Assembly (NCBI GenBank): GCA_964035795.1
Contig: OZ038322.1
Span: forward strand, 13,160,038 to 13,224,037
DNA: 64,000 nt
From: Pterobdella sp. o SKG-2022
Taxonomy: Eukaryota > Annelida > Clitellata > Hirudinida > Piscicolidae
Reading direction: 5' to 3'
This document shows, piece after piece, positions 1-17,010 of this stretch (within the stretch, counting starts at the first letter, position 1; the number at the start of each line of letters is the position of its first letter). Under the pieces are notes generated by a model. That model had not been told where the DNA came from and searched no databases. It saw nothing but the letters and a program-made list of their open reading frames with translations. The position numbers and the translations under genes were made by a program.

Positions 1-37
1 TCAAACCTAATAAACATAAATGAAAAAAAAAAATTAC

Positions 38-2533
38 GAGAGATAGCAAGGTTGACAAAAGTCCCAAATACAGCGTGCTGAATGACATGGTTTTGGGAGG
101 TTATAGGATACAAATCCAATAACTCTAACAATTCTTTCACTATGCCACTACTTATCAATTTTCGGCAATTCTCATCTGTTTTAATTTCAGTATATTTTAT
201 TCAAGTTAAAACTTGTTAATATAATGAAATATTATTCATATCTTTAACAATAACTGATATCAAATTTATTCTGAAATCTAAATAAACCTTAACTATTATT
301 AAACAGCAAATAAGTTTATCACCAGATCTAGCAATATTGCACATAGCGAAGACACCAGCTGTTTGTAGCTTCAAGGGTCTATCAACGTGCAACCAGCTCC
401 TGATACACTTATATACTGCGCTCTCCCCTCCCTCAAACAACTGCGCCATGCTTTCATCTTCAATATGTATTTGAAATGACTACTTAAAAAGATTTATGCA
501 TGGTTCTTCATCATTATCACGTCAATTAATCAATTCCTTCTTACCATGGAGTAACTGACATCTCCAAGACCTTAAAAGCTTATTTTAAAAAATCTTTTGA
601 AAAAACTAAGGTAACTTATTTAAACGTATATGTATATGTTTTAAGATAGACACCCATTGCATGCCAAACTGAGTATAAACTCCCAAAAGAATATTTTTTC
701 TTTCTCTTTTTTATTCCAAGTATTAAAATTTTTCTTCACACTTTTCAATAAAAAGCTATTAGTTATTTTGTTTTTGAGGCATACCTACTGAGTACTTAAC
801 CAAAGACAAAAATTACCTCACTAGAGTAATAGAAATAAAAATATAACAAATCTTCCAACCAGACATAATTTCAAGGTACTTGAAATAAAATGTATAAAAA
901 CTTAAACCAACACGACCTCCAGTCAAAAGCAACACAATAAAGTCGTTGATTAGCTCCACCACTTTGATGCTGCCCTCTTGCTTCTCTGTGTTTCTTCCTG
1001 CATCAGTACCTTCCCAACTGTCTAAGATCCCTATCAGTTTCTCAACAAAACCAGATCTACACAAGTTTAACTTCACATCATCTGAAAGATGCATTGTAAG
1101 TTTACTTAATAAAGAATATGGTGAAAGTTTTGGTATTAAACTAAAGATTTTCAATAATACGCATATGATTGTTTCACATAATCTATCAATTCTTCAAAAG
1201 TTTTTATGAGAATTAACTGCCATTAATGATAAGTATAAAAAACTAAACGCACTGTCTTCAGAGAAAGTTCCAAGGCTTTGAAAGAGAGAATCAATAGTTT
1301 GTTGATCTTGTGAAGACTTTATAATCTCAAGAAATAGTTCATGGGTTTTTTCACTAGTAACAAACTCTTTCAGTTTCGCTGAAAGTAATTGTATAATTTT
1401 CTAAAATAAAAAAAACAGTTTTTATTTTAATGAATTGAAATAACAAAAGCTCAATTATCTGAAAAATATTAACGATTTAACTTTTGATTTTTTAATCTAT
1501 TGTTATATTTATTCAATGAAAATTATAAAAAATTTAACAAAGACATACAATGTGAGAGATCATAGAACTCGATGATACTGAAACAGACATCCAAAAGAAC
1601 ATCTGAACAAACAGGATAAGCCATCATTTTTGATAGCACATCCATCAAACCTTCTTCAAGTACTGCTATTTGGAGTTTATCTGAGATGATATTTAATGCT
1701 AAATTTTGAAATAAACTCAAACAATTCAATAAAAATATAATGGTGAATATTCAAATATAACTGATATTATTCAATAGAAGTAACCATGGTCAAAAACAAG
1801 ATTCATAAAAGCTGAAGCAGCAGTTTTCAAATGTTTGTGAGCAAATGTTGGGAAGCCATCTATTGGATTGGCAGTTGCAGAATGTTGAGATGAGTTGGAA
1901 GTTTCTTTTAAAGTATCACATAAAAAATTGAGCAAGTTTAACAATGAGATATGACATTTCGCTTCATAAGCTATGGTTCTTGCTTCATCTTGAATATATA
2001 TTTAGAGCAAATAAACTTAAAATTAGAAATTTTATTACAAGTTATTTTTGAAATACCTGAGTCATAACAAACATTTCCTAAGACCCTACATGCTTGGTAA
2101 GAAATATTCTTATTTTCATTCCCCTCATATTTTAATAAATATTCAGTCAAATGAGTGAAAAGTTCTTTTTTTTGACACATATTTCTGCCAATATCTTTAA
2201 AATAATAAATTTTAAATAAAAACCTGTTGCACTTAAATAAAAAAATGAACCTGTTTTAGCGATTTCTGCTATTATTTGAAGAATTGAATACAATGAATCA
2301 TCAATAACTTTTGGATTTTTTAATTTTGACAATAAATTCGATATGAAATTTTCATTTACATAATCTTTATAATTTTCTTCCGGAGTATCACATAATTCTG
2401 AATAAAATGTTGTAGACATTAGTCAAATTTATTTAAAAGCCATGAAATAATAACCTATGCCTCTAAGATTTTCTATAATTTGATCTAAGGAAATATTCAA
2501 ATCGTTTTCATTAGAAACTTTTTCTAAAACCAT
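38..2533 (-). CDS. RAP1GDS1: SmgGDS / RAP1 GTPase-GDP dissociation stimulator 1, 5' nine exons (3' end off window)
   Basis: SmgGDS is an armadillo-repeat protein that binds small GTPases with a C-terminal polybasic region and aids their exchange and prenylation traffic. Exons on the minus strand: 2533-2455, 2397-2251, 2194-2057, 1988-1785, 1680-1549, 1378-1253, 1081-917, 457-323, 175-38, giving 421 residues. ARM-repeat signatures seen include ACRVLGNVCYDS in exon 3, NLCRSGFVEKL in exon 7, DESMAQLFEGGE at the start of exon 8 and SSGIVKELLELLD in exon 9; these align in order with vertebrate SmgGDS. All eight introns are phase 1, so each exon is a cassette. The start is the ATG at 2533, the first in the exon. 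The gene continues beyond base 1, so roughly the last third is missing. It is divergently arranged with the copine 352 bases away. Confidence is high for the family, good for exon edges. Confidence 0.88.
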
Positions 2534-2885
2534 TTTGAAGCAAAACTTGAAAGTGCAAAAAAAATTAAAAGTAGATTATGTAATAGTTAAAAAACTCTAA
2601 AAATATCCAACAAAAATTTCAAATGCTCAAATTTGAGTGAAATTGCAGAAAAATTTTAATTATTTGATTCAAAATTAGGATTTTTAGTTTTTAAAAAAAT
2701 CTTAATTTTATTTATATTTTTAGTCAAATTTGATTTTTTGAAATTTTTTTTAAGCAAAGTTTAAAAAAATATTTTTACTTTTTTAAATCTTCTCTGATTT
2801 GGCTTTTTAATTGGTTGAAAGTTGTAAGTTGGTCTCAGTTTTAAAGTTTATTTCGCTAAAATTTCTTTCATCAACCAAAATAAAA
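2534..2885. promoter_or_regulatory. divergent intergenic region between SmgGDS and copine
   Basis: The start codons of two oppositely transcribed genes lie 352 bases apart. The stretch is extremely A/T-rich with runs of T and A and no coding signal. By position it must hold both 5' UTRs and probably a bidirectional promoter. I see no clear TATA box that stands out from the AT-rich background. Confidence 0.5.
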
Positions 2886-7527
<4,642 letters not shown>

Positions 7528-7586
7528 ATTATTTGTTTTCAAGTCGTTCGCTGCTTCAAAATAACTTTGAAGCTATAAATATTCAT

Positions 7587-7592
7587 AATAAA
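7587..7592 (+). terminator. candidate polyadenylation signal of the copine
   Basis: AATAAA lies 60 bases after the copine stop codon, a normal place for a short 3' UTR. Such hexamers are common by chance in this AT-rich DNA, so support is positional only. Confidence 0.4.
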
Positions 7593-8173
7593 TAACGTTT
7601 CATTGATATTTTAGTCTTTTTAAAGCTTTTTGCGTTTTTCCAAAATAATGTTTACGTTTAACGACGAGTGTCTGTCATGATGAATTCTTTTGTTTTACAA
7701 ATGTTCGCTTAAAAATGGTCATAATTGTATTTCAGTTTTGTTTTTACTTGAAATTAAATTTTTTTTTTTTTGCAGCAGTTTTATTTCTAGAAGCTACAAA
7801 AAAAAGACAAATATAACGTAACATTTTTAGCATTAATAAAAAATTAACGCAATATTTTTCCGGTCTTATTGGTCTTAGAATAGATTTTTTAGCACTAAAA
7901 ACACTGTTGAACACAGCAATAAACATTAATGACAATATCTAGAAAATGCATCAGTTAAAAAAACTATTAAAGTACTGCAGTTATTGATCTTATGTGACTT
8001 TTATATACAAACTTGTACATTCGTGTTCATTTTAAAGAAATGTTTTATGCAACATAAAATTTATAGTGTTCAACGAGGGGAATAAAAAGTATTTATTAAC
8101 TTAATTCACAAAGCTTTTCGTAAGACAAAGTTACTTATAGTTTTTTAAATAATCAATTTCAGCCTTTGATACA

Positions 8174-8204
8174 TAATTACGGTTGCCGGTCTTTTGGACC
8201 CGAT
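8174..8204 (+). repeat. left arm of a long-range inverted repeat
   Basis: The stretch containing 'cggtcttttggacccgat' recurs inverted at 9547-9577, with weaker similarity extending to about 45 bases. The two arms bracket the N gap and the LINE fragment, so they could be terminal repeats of one element or two copies of a repeat inserted in opposite directions. Confidence 0.55.
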
Positions 8205-8738
8205 ATAACTAATCAGCTGATCGAAAAACAAAAAATTATAGGATATAAATATAAAATCGTTAATAAATTAAAATTTTGAATTGAAACCGGTCTTTATGCA
8301 TCTCAACAGACTTCACCAATTCACCTCCGTTGCAACTGAAATTAATAATTCGTCTTGTAGAAAACAATATCAGTTTCGAGTTTTACGCTAGTAGGTTCTT
8401 TTATTCAGATATGATTGGAGAAAAGGTGATTTTTTGGCTCTTACTTGGGATAGAAGAAGACGATCACTATGCTTTAAGATGGCTTATGATGGGTTGATGA
8501 GAGGCGGTTTTTTAATTAATATTTTGTTGTGCGTTTTTTGAATGTATTTGAGTAAAAAAATCAAGTTTATTTTTTTCAGGTTAAATCATATTATTCTAGG
8601 ATTAATATTTGTTGGTTCAGTTTTTATGTTTATTGTATAACTGCAACTTTTTAAGTCTTCTTTTTGTTGGTTGTTATGTTTTTTTGTAGACATCTTTTTA
8701 AATCTTTATCGGCAATTATGTCTAAAGAAAAAAATTAA

Positions 8739-8743
<5 letters not shown>

Positions 8744-8802
<59 letters not shown>

Positions 8803-8831
8803 ATATATATACATATATAAATATATATACA
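8744..8831. repeat. (TA)n microsatellite abutting the assembly gap
   Basis: Almost pure TA dinucleotides with a few TACA interruptions, ending at the first N. This probably caused the gap. Confidence 0.95.
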
Positions 8832-9031
8832 NNNNNNNNNNNNNNNNNNNNNNNNNNNNNNNNNNNNNNNNNNNNNNNNNNNNNNNNNNNNNNNNNNNNN
8901 NNNNNNNNNNNNNNNNNNNNNNNNNNNNNNNNNNNNNNNNNNNNNNNNNNNNNNNNNNNNNNNNNNNNNNNNNNNNNNNNNNNNNNNNNNNNNNNNNNNN
9001 NNNNNNNNNNNNNNNNNNNNNNNNNNNNNNN
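8832..9031. other. assembly gap of 200 N
   Basis: Exactly 200 unknown bases; the true length is likely unknown. It lies between a TA microsatellite and a 19-base tandem array. Confidence 0.99.
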
Positions 9032-9104
9032 TATTTTGATACTATAGCTTTATTTTGCTACTATAGCTTTATTTTGCTACTATAGCTTTATTTTGATACT
9101 ATAG
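9032..9104. repeat. 19-base tandem repeat, 3.8 copies visible
   Basis: The unit 'tattttgMtactatagctt' (M is A or C) repeats every 19 bases from the gap edge to 9104. The array probably extends into the gap. Confidence 0.9.
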
Positions 9105-9126
9105 AATACACAAGAAATGCAGTGGC

Positions 9127-9520
9127 ATGAAAGGCTCTATAACTTCGGATCTTAACTTCCGATGCACTTGTTGCCTTGGTACAGCACGGTTTGTTGATGG
9201 GAGATTAGTAAAGGAAGTGATGATTGGTGATGAAAAACTGGAAGTTTTTCTTGAGTTCCGCTATCTTGGGGATCTGCAGGTGGTGGATTTGAGCTTGCTT
9301 CAATACAGCGTTGTAAGTGTGCCTGGTTTTAGTAAGAATCATCTAAAATATTGTGGAAATTAGGTAAGAGCCTTCTAACATGTGTGCTGCAAGCGTGGAC
9401 TGAGGATAGAAATGCAGGAAGCGATAAGTCTACGGTTGATCTTACTCCCAGCCCTCCTAGGGCTACAGGCAAAGCCTATTGAGCCCAATTTCTGTCTAAA
9501 ATTATGAGTGATAATAAATA
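9127..9520 (+). mobile_element. non-LTR retrotransposon fragment (reverse-transcriptase C-terminal part)
   Basis: An open segment at 9127-9363 reads FRCTCCLGTARFVDGR ... VMIGDEKLEVF ... FRYLGDLQ. The order of a CxxC pair, 'GDE-LE-V' and 'F-YLGD' is the familiar region just after the polymerase palm in LINE-type reverse transcriptases. It is then interrupted by a stop; decayed sequence follows to about 9520. No 5' part, endonuclease or catalytic box is present, so it is a dead 3' piece. The clade cannot be given. Confidence 0.75.
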
Positions 9521-9546
9521 TTCCCTTTAAATGGGTATTTGAATGA

Positions 9547-9577
9547 ATCGGGTCCAAAAGACCGATCAACCATAATT
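9547..9577 (-). repeat. right arm of the long-range inverted repeat
   Basis: Inverted match to 8174-8204, containing 'cgggtccaaaagaccg'. It lies just after the LINE fragment. Confidence 0.55.
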
Positions 9578-10064
9578 AATACTCAAAAGCTTGGTCTTTT
9601 TTGTTGATAATATTTTGACATTGTTCAAACCGAATAATTTTTGTGAATCATAAAAACACGAAAATATTCGAATTTCTTATTTTAACGAAGCTTTTTGATG
9701 TATTCTATGTCATCATCAGGCGACTCAAATTAAACAGATAACTTATAAACTGAAAAAATGAACAGTTTTCTTATTTGTTTTACAAGCTAATTTTTGAAAC
9801 ATTTATCTGAATAATAACAAAATGAATATTTGTGTATAGAAAAGAATTTTAGTATAAAAATTAGCATTCATATTTTTTTATAATCTTTTTTTCAAGTTTA
9901 TAAATAAATACTTTATTCAATCAAAGATTAAAAATAATAATTATTGTTTTTTTTTTGCGTTTTTTAAGTACACCATTAAGTTTACGTGTTAACTAAACTT
10001 TTAGTATCAAAGTTTACTTTTTAAAATATGGGTCAACTTGTCTAGAATGTAATTTTTGAAAAAG

Positions 10065-10223
10065 ATGGCTAATAAACCCATTTTATTTTTACCACATATA
10101 GTAAATTTAGCCAACAGTATTATAGGAGTTTCAGTGTTGGCTCTTCCTTTATGTTTCCAAAAAGTAAGAAGTAATGGACTCAAAAATAATTGCATTTTTT
10201 AAAATTTCTTCGATCTTTTTCAT

Positions 10224-10266
<43 letters not shown>

Positions 10267-13200
10267 ATAATAAATATTTATCTTTTTTAAATGATTCTGT
10301 TAACAACGAAACAGTGCGGCGCCCTATTAGGAATTGTGCTTATCTTGTTTTCAGCCTGGCTTTCGTACACTTCATGTTGTTTTCTCACTAGAACGGCTTC
10401 ATACACCAAGAGACGTACATATGAAGCTTTAGGTCTTTTAAATATAATTATATAAATAAAATATCTAATGTCTATCTTTATTCAATAGCATTCCACTTTT
10501 ATGGACAAAAAGGAAAGCTTGCTGTTGAAATTGGGTGAATAAATTAGAATAAATGTTTTATTAGCATAGTTTTTTCGGTGTTTTATACACAATAAGAAAC
10601 TAAAATATTTGTTTTAGGACCATGGGACTGATGTTAGGAACATTAGTTGCCTTCTTCATTATTTTAGGAGATCTTTGTCCATTCATTATTTCTCACTTTT
10701 TCAATATTGAAGTTAGTCATTTCAACTATTTTCTGTTTGAAAAAATGTTTGAATTTATGAAATAATTTAACAAAATTCATCTTAAACTTCAACCCAAAGA
10801 ATTCAGTGCAACTAAGAACTACTGTTCTTCTAATTCTAGGTCTTTTTGTGATTTTTCCACTAAGGTGAATTCAGTTTTAGTCTGTTAGATTTCAAATTAT
10901 CCACTTTTAAAAAAATATTTCATCAATAAATATAATTACCCATGTAAAAAATTTTTTACTTAATAGCATGAAGACGAACCTAGAAAGCATTAGCAAACTT
11001 AGCATGTTGTCTTTAAGTTTTTATGGAATTTTCGCCGTGCATGTGAGTTTTCTGTTTTATTAAGATTTCTATAATTTTTTGGGTAGTATAATTCAATTAT
11101 CATGAAATTAGTTTTCTAAAATACTTGAATAATTTCAATTTTAAATATTAAAGGGTTTCAGGTTCAAATATAATTTTCAAACTTCACTGTTTTAATTAAC
11201 TCTATTTTATTAGGCTATAAACTTAATTTGTATCATATGAAGTATGAACTTGAGCATCATATGCATTCAAATACAGACAATTTTCTGTTCTATACCTCAT
11301 TTGAAAACTTGGGAGTTTGTAAGAAATGCTAAGTACTGGGATATTGATGGTTTTTTTAGTAGTCTTCCCATTTTTGCTTTGTCTTATGCCTGCCAAATGT
11401 TAGTTCTCAAAGTTACTAATGTTGGTTCTATATAAAAGTTTTTCAAAACGTTGTTATTTTGAGTTTTTTTTTACAATTATTTTCATAAGTTTATTTTGGT
11501 TTCACATAGGATTGAAAATTTTCAAATAATATTTTAGAAATGAATTTAAAAATTATTCTTCATTTTTTATTGATCTTTCACCAGATTTTTTTAATCAAAT
11601 TAATATTATAATTGTAAATTAATTTTCCAAGAGATATTTCCTAAGTTTCACCTCTAAATCAATATACTCAAATGTTGAAGAACCTTGTATTAACCATCAG
11701 ACAGCTCTTCATGGTTTACCAATCAGTGCCAGAAGTTCCCATCAAAGAGACTTCATCAATAGTAAAATGGTCTGTTGTACTTTCCAGTACCATATATCTT
11801 TCCATTGGATACTTCGGGTACATTTCATTCTACGATAGCATTCTCAACGGTGATGTTTTAATGAACTTTTCCACAACACATGCTTCTACCTTGATCAAAC
11901 TTGCTTTTTGTGCAAGCACCATTTTCAGCTTCCCCTTGTGCATTTACCCTTGTAGGAATTCACTAAGTAGTCTTCTTTTCTCCAATGTGAGGAATTGTTA
12001 TTTTCTCAATGATAATGTTTGCTGCTTGTTATTTGACTGATATTATTCACCATATATTGATTGTTAGGACGAGAATAATGAGGAAACTGACAGTTTGGTT
12101 ATAAAATTTTATTTCAACTTTTTTCTATAGCTTGAAATAGTAAAGATTCTAAGAATATGTTTCAAAGTAGAAAATAAAAATTTGATAGTGCTTGTTTAAA
12201 GTTTCAAATTATGAGTTAGTAGCTATCACTAATAGTTTTTTAGTTGTTTAATAAAGTTGCTTTTTCTTTGATTATTGACTTATTTTTAGAATTTGCTTCT
12301 CACACAAGTATTTTTGAGTCAAATATTCAAAATTATCGTGAAACCTATCTACTATTTGTTGCCTTATACCCATGATTTTCGATCAGACTCTACATGACAA
12401 CTTGGGAGGGCATGTACACCCTAGTATTAACGCGACGAAGTATATGACCTTTGGTTTATTGGCCTTCACCTTAACAATAGGAATACTTGTTCCCAAAGGT
12501 ATGGTTTCTAGAAGTTTTAGTTTGTACAGTTATAAATTTTTTAGTTATTTTTGAAGTATTGATAACACAAAAATTTTACACTTGAATAGTCAAACTTCAT
12601 AAAAATCTGACTGTAAAGACGATAAACGACGATGAATTGTTTAAATTAATATGGTACTTCTCTTTCTAGTGGAGGTGATTTTAGGCTTGACAGGCTCTAC
12701 ACTGGGATCCCTCATAAGTTTTCTCCTACCTTCATTAACCTATCTCAGAACTTTCCATCAAGAATCTCCAATGAAGAAACTCATTCCAAATGTAAACAAT
12801 ATTTTTTTTATTTGAATTCAGTGTACTTTTAATTTTCAATTCATGTTTTTAGGCCGTCTTAATTATTGGTCTTACAATATCGATAGTTAGCACTCTTGCT
12901 ACCTTGAATATTTCACACCATCACACTCTTGTCAACCTGGAAGACAAAGCTTTTGACTCCAATCCAATGGGTGCCATTGCCCAATTATCAACCGTTTCAA
13001 CTGTCATAGACATCAGCGCAAATAAACCGCTTCTTCTTGATAAAAATCTGCATAAACCTTCAAATGACGTTGTTATTGATCAAAAGCATCCCCTTAATCC
13101 AATCATACCGAGCGATTCAGAGAATAACGCAGTGAATAATAAAATTAAACTATCAGAAAATAATGCTCTAAATCCTGTCAAATCTCTGGACGGTTAGCTA

Positions 13201-14238
13201 AATCATTTTTCCATCAATCTTTGGAATCATTTACGAAATTTTTCAGATTCTCAAAAGGGGAGTCCAAATAAAATAAAAAATTATGCTAAAGATGAGAACA
13301 ATAAAATTTATGAGATGGATATAAATGTTGTTAATAAAGATAATAGTATAACTAATGAGAATGTTAACAGGAAAAAAAATATAAAAATTGATAACATCAA
13401 CAAGAATAAAAGATCTAATCAAAAAGAAATTGATGAAAAAAATATAAATGTGCATAACGATGGAAAATTTGTGAAAGATAAATTGAAGCAAATCCAAAAA
13501 GAGACTATTGAAGAGAATGACGATGGTGACTCAAAACGTAATTATTTAAATGGAGTGCAAAGTCTAGGTGCAGCAAATGAAAATATGAAAAACGTCAAAA
13601 ACATTAGGAATGTTAACTCTCAAATCAAAAAAAATTTAGATACTCACGAAAGTAAGAAAAATGATACAAATGATAATGTGAAATTGAAGATAAATAAAGA
13701 TGAGTTTGACATTAAAAATATAAAATATGATGAAGGCGATACATTCAACCAAAAGAAGATAAGTGATCATGAACAGAATGCTGCAATCAACAAAAAAGAT
13801 GCTCTTAATAGAAGTAAAATTTCACATAAAGATGGTAAGCGTTCAATTGAAAAGACGGAAAAAGAAAGAAAAGAAGAAAGCTTACATGAAAATGAACAAG
13901 AGAAAAAATTGAAAGAAATAGAGAAAAAGTTAAAAATATTAGAAGATAAGATTAACCAAAATGAAAAGAAACAAGATACAAAGATGGCTAATGATACTGT
14001 TGCTATTAAAGATAGCATAAAAGACACATTGAAAGAAAAAACGAAAAAAGAATCTTTTTTCGAGGAATTACCAATCCAACGTTTGGAACAAGCGAATGAA
14101 GTAAAGAATGTAGATCGAGATTTCAATATAAAAGAAGATAAACTGAATGAAGAGGCAGGGATAACTCCTGTTGCTTTGGAACAAAATGAATCACATAATG
14201 ATCAAAATATTTCTAAAATACACAATGATGAAACATAA
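10065..14238 (+). CDS. SLC38A10: SLC38A10-type amino acid transporter with long charged cytoplasmic tail
   Basis: This is a sodium-coupled neutral amino acid transporter of the AAAP fold; vertebrate SLC38A10 carries glutamine and related amino acids and has an unusually long tail. Twelve exons: 10065-10163, 10315-10432, 10489-10534, 10618-10711, 10800-10864, 10967-11042, 11277-11398, 11701-11986, 12387-12498, 12670-12791, 12853-13192, 13247-14238; 823 residues. The first 400 residues are the membrane domain: IVNLANSIIGVSVLALP (first helix), RRTYEALAFHFYG, SYACQIQLFMVY, GLTGSTLGSLISFLLPS. Residues of about 400-823, mostly one 992-base exon, form a hydrophilic tail rich in K, E, N and D, poorly conserved as in other SLC38A10 proteins. 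The start is the first ATG directly before the first helix. A (TA)n run sits in intron 1. Confidence 0.9.
10232..10264. repeat. (TA)n microsatellite in SLC38A10 intron 1
   Basis: About sixteen uninterrupted TA units, entirely intronic, 50 bases before exon 2. Confidence 0.95.
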
Positions 14239-17010
14239 TGTTATCTTGTGTTTTAATGTACTTTTTGTATAACTCCCAATATCAGAGTTTTTTTTTCAAT
14301 TTATGCACTTCTAGGAATTTTATTTTTTGTTATGGTGAAGCTTTTTTTAAGGGATTTTTATTTTGATTTTTTGAAAAAGTTTCAAGGTGAGGTTTATCAT
14401 TGTAATCGATTTTTATAATACTTGGTGGAAGTTTCATCAAGTCAATTTTTCACTAAGGTGTTTTTGTTAATAAATAAATCAAAATTTAGTAATTTTGTCC
14501 ATATTTGAAATCTAACGTAATTTCAAAGCAATTTTTTTTACAATGAGTAAGGATTTCAAAAAACTATGTCAAAAACATTCTGGCTATAACTGAATTATAA
14601 AACTGGAATTTGAGGAGTTTTTTGTTTAATGTATATTAAACCAGGATGTGTTCGGTTGATATAATTAGTTGATAATCTGCTAAAAACAATCGGACTGCAA
14701 ATACCTGGCTGAAAATAGTGCATAAGATTTCGAAAAATTGTCAAGGTTATTAATGGTTTGAAAAAATCTAAAGGCAGATTCAACTATATTTTTCATGAGT
14801 GTACAAGTATAAAAAAACTGCTGCACCAAGAATTAATTTCACGACGCAGCTGCCCGTTCGCAAAAGATTTTTTTGCTCTATTGAAAAGATAAAATCGGTT
14901 TTTTGTGCTAGGCATTTTTTTTATGTGTTTAAAAGAATGTTCGATTAATTTTAATCTCAATTGAAAAGATAAAACACCTTGATTTATCTTTTTCAACGAA
15001 ATGAAAATAAATTAACAAATTGGCAGCGTGTCCTTTCGATGCATCTGTGGGAGAAATTTGTTATAGAAATATTTAATCACCATTTTCTTTATCGCAACAA
15101 AGCTAAAACTATATCCTAAAATTTTTTCAATGAATAATCAAGAATTTCATGTAGAATTTTTATATCAACCATAATCTAACTCAAATCAATAAATAACAAA
15201 GTAGCAGTTTGTTTATATTGATTTGCGTTAGATTATGGTTGATATGAAAATTCTACATGAAATTCTTGTTTGAGAAAGCCCTAAATTAAATTCAACATTT
15301 GATAAAAAAAAACCGTCGTTCAGTGCGTTTAATAACATTTTCTTTTTTTTTAATTAGAAAAACACAATTAAATTTGAATTTTTTTTTGACACAAAGCTTT
15401 CCAACATATTATTTATCAGCTTCATCATTATAGTTACCTAAAAAAAATATAAAATATATCAAGAAGCTAAAAAGATAAATTTTCTCTAAACCAAACCAAA
15501 CACCATGCTGAATTGAACTGGTAAAAAAATTGTTGTTAGTTCAAATTATGTTTTGCTCATCTACATTTTGGGTCTAATTTTTTTCAAAAATTTCTATTTT
15601 TGATCATTAAAAAAAATCTATTTAAAAATTAAAATACCAATAATAATATTATACGAAACACTAAAAATTTACTGTTTTTTTAATAAAATGAAGCAAAAGC
15701 AGGCAGCGCTCATAATTGATAGAAACTAAGCTTTTCGATATGTTAAAGATATCATATTCAGGTAACTGAAATCTGAGTCATATGAATATAATATCCTAAG
15801 CATTCAAAAATCTTAGTTTCAATAAATATTAAACGCTCTTTGCGATGCTTTTTCTAAACATTTTGAATACTCAACTAATAAAATGTGTTTTTGTGAGTTT
15901 GTTGAGATGCGTTTTAAACTTGCCCTGATGAGAAAACTGCTGATGAAGGATCTTTCTAAATGACTGAAAAATCGCTTTAAAAAATCTGCCTTTATTCTGA
16001 AATTCATTTTGAATTGTCGTGGGTTTCGGGTTTTTTTTTGACTTTTTTATTCGTATAAATACTAAACGCGAATAATTTACGAGAATGTTCAAAAAATAAA
16101 AATAAAACTTTAAATTTGATAATTGATCAAAAATATTGTTCCTTGTTTTGAACCTGTTTGACTAGTCTCAAATCTTTGTATTTAACAACTTGAATGATAC
16201 AAAATGAAAAGACCCTGTTGCACTAGGTTCAAACTTCAGGCAGATTGTACATTCATGCTATGATAGTTTTTAGAAACATTGTATGCTTTTTTAATGAATT
16301 GAATTTTTTATCGTCTAATACTTCATAAATTCATATATATTTCAGTTGAAAAAAAGTTTCAGTAATTTTTATAAACATCAAATAAAACAGCTTGATTCGT
16401 TGTATTATTCGTGATACTTTTTCAATGATTAAGATTATTTATGAATAATTTTTTTAAATATTTCATCTTCAGTTTAGACCTTGAAGTTTCCATTTTTTGT
16501 TATACATTTACACACTCTATACTTTGTGTTTTTAAATATTAGGTGAAAATTAAATCCAAGTTAAAATTTAAGCATCAACTAATTTTAAAACCCAGGGAAG
16601 TACGATTGGAATTTTAGATAAAATTAAACTTCTAGCTACGATTCAAAATGTAAAATAAAATTTAAAATTCAGTTAATTTAAAAAATTTTTTTTTAATTTC
16701 AAATTTATACATATAACATATACTAACTAGAGAACATTCGTTTAGCTACAAAAATTCATCGTGCTGAGATTTTCAATCATTTATATAGTTTTTAATGTGT
16801 TGAAAATTTTGTATTTTACGAAATTATTATAGAGCTCGGAAAAAACAAGGTTTAAAACATAATTTGATAGCATGATCACTAAAGATTTTTAAGTTCAAAG
16901 GGCACATGGACAAAGTTCATTAAAACATGAGTTTTATTTAAAAGGGCTCATCTAGTTTTTTCAAAAAATTTTCGGTTATAAACAACTGGATAACTAATAT
17001 TTCAAAAAAA
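14239..17010. other. intergenic stretch, SLC38A10 to kynureninase
   Basis: No gene is supported. Short open segments on both strands are runs of F, K, N and I as expected from the base composition. The only clear structure is the foldback element at 15139-15268. A weak repeat-B-like patch is at 15718-15780. Confidence 0.6.
15139..15268. mobile_element. foldback element / MITE-like hairpin with 53-base arms
   Basis: 15139-15191 and 15216-15268 are near-perfect reverse complements (outer ends 'caagaatttcatgtagaa' and 'ttctacatgaaattcttg') around a 24-base loop. No coding capacity. The shape fits a small nonautonomous DNA transposon, but I could not identify a target duplication. Confidence 0.7.

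Larger units (their letters stand above)
7528..10064. other. intergenic stretch with repeats, assembly gap and LINE fragment
   Basis: No gene is supported between the copine stop and the SLC38A10 start. It holds the copine polyadenylation signal, a (TA)n run, a 200-base N gap, a 19-base tandem array, a retrotransposon fragment and one repeat-B copy at about 9630-9730. A short open segment near 8420-8520 has no recognisable relative. Confidence 0.6.

Noticed and set aside
13767..14126. 119-codon minus-strand frame
   Set aside because: Shadow of the lysine/glutamate-rich SLC38A10 tail exon on the other strand.
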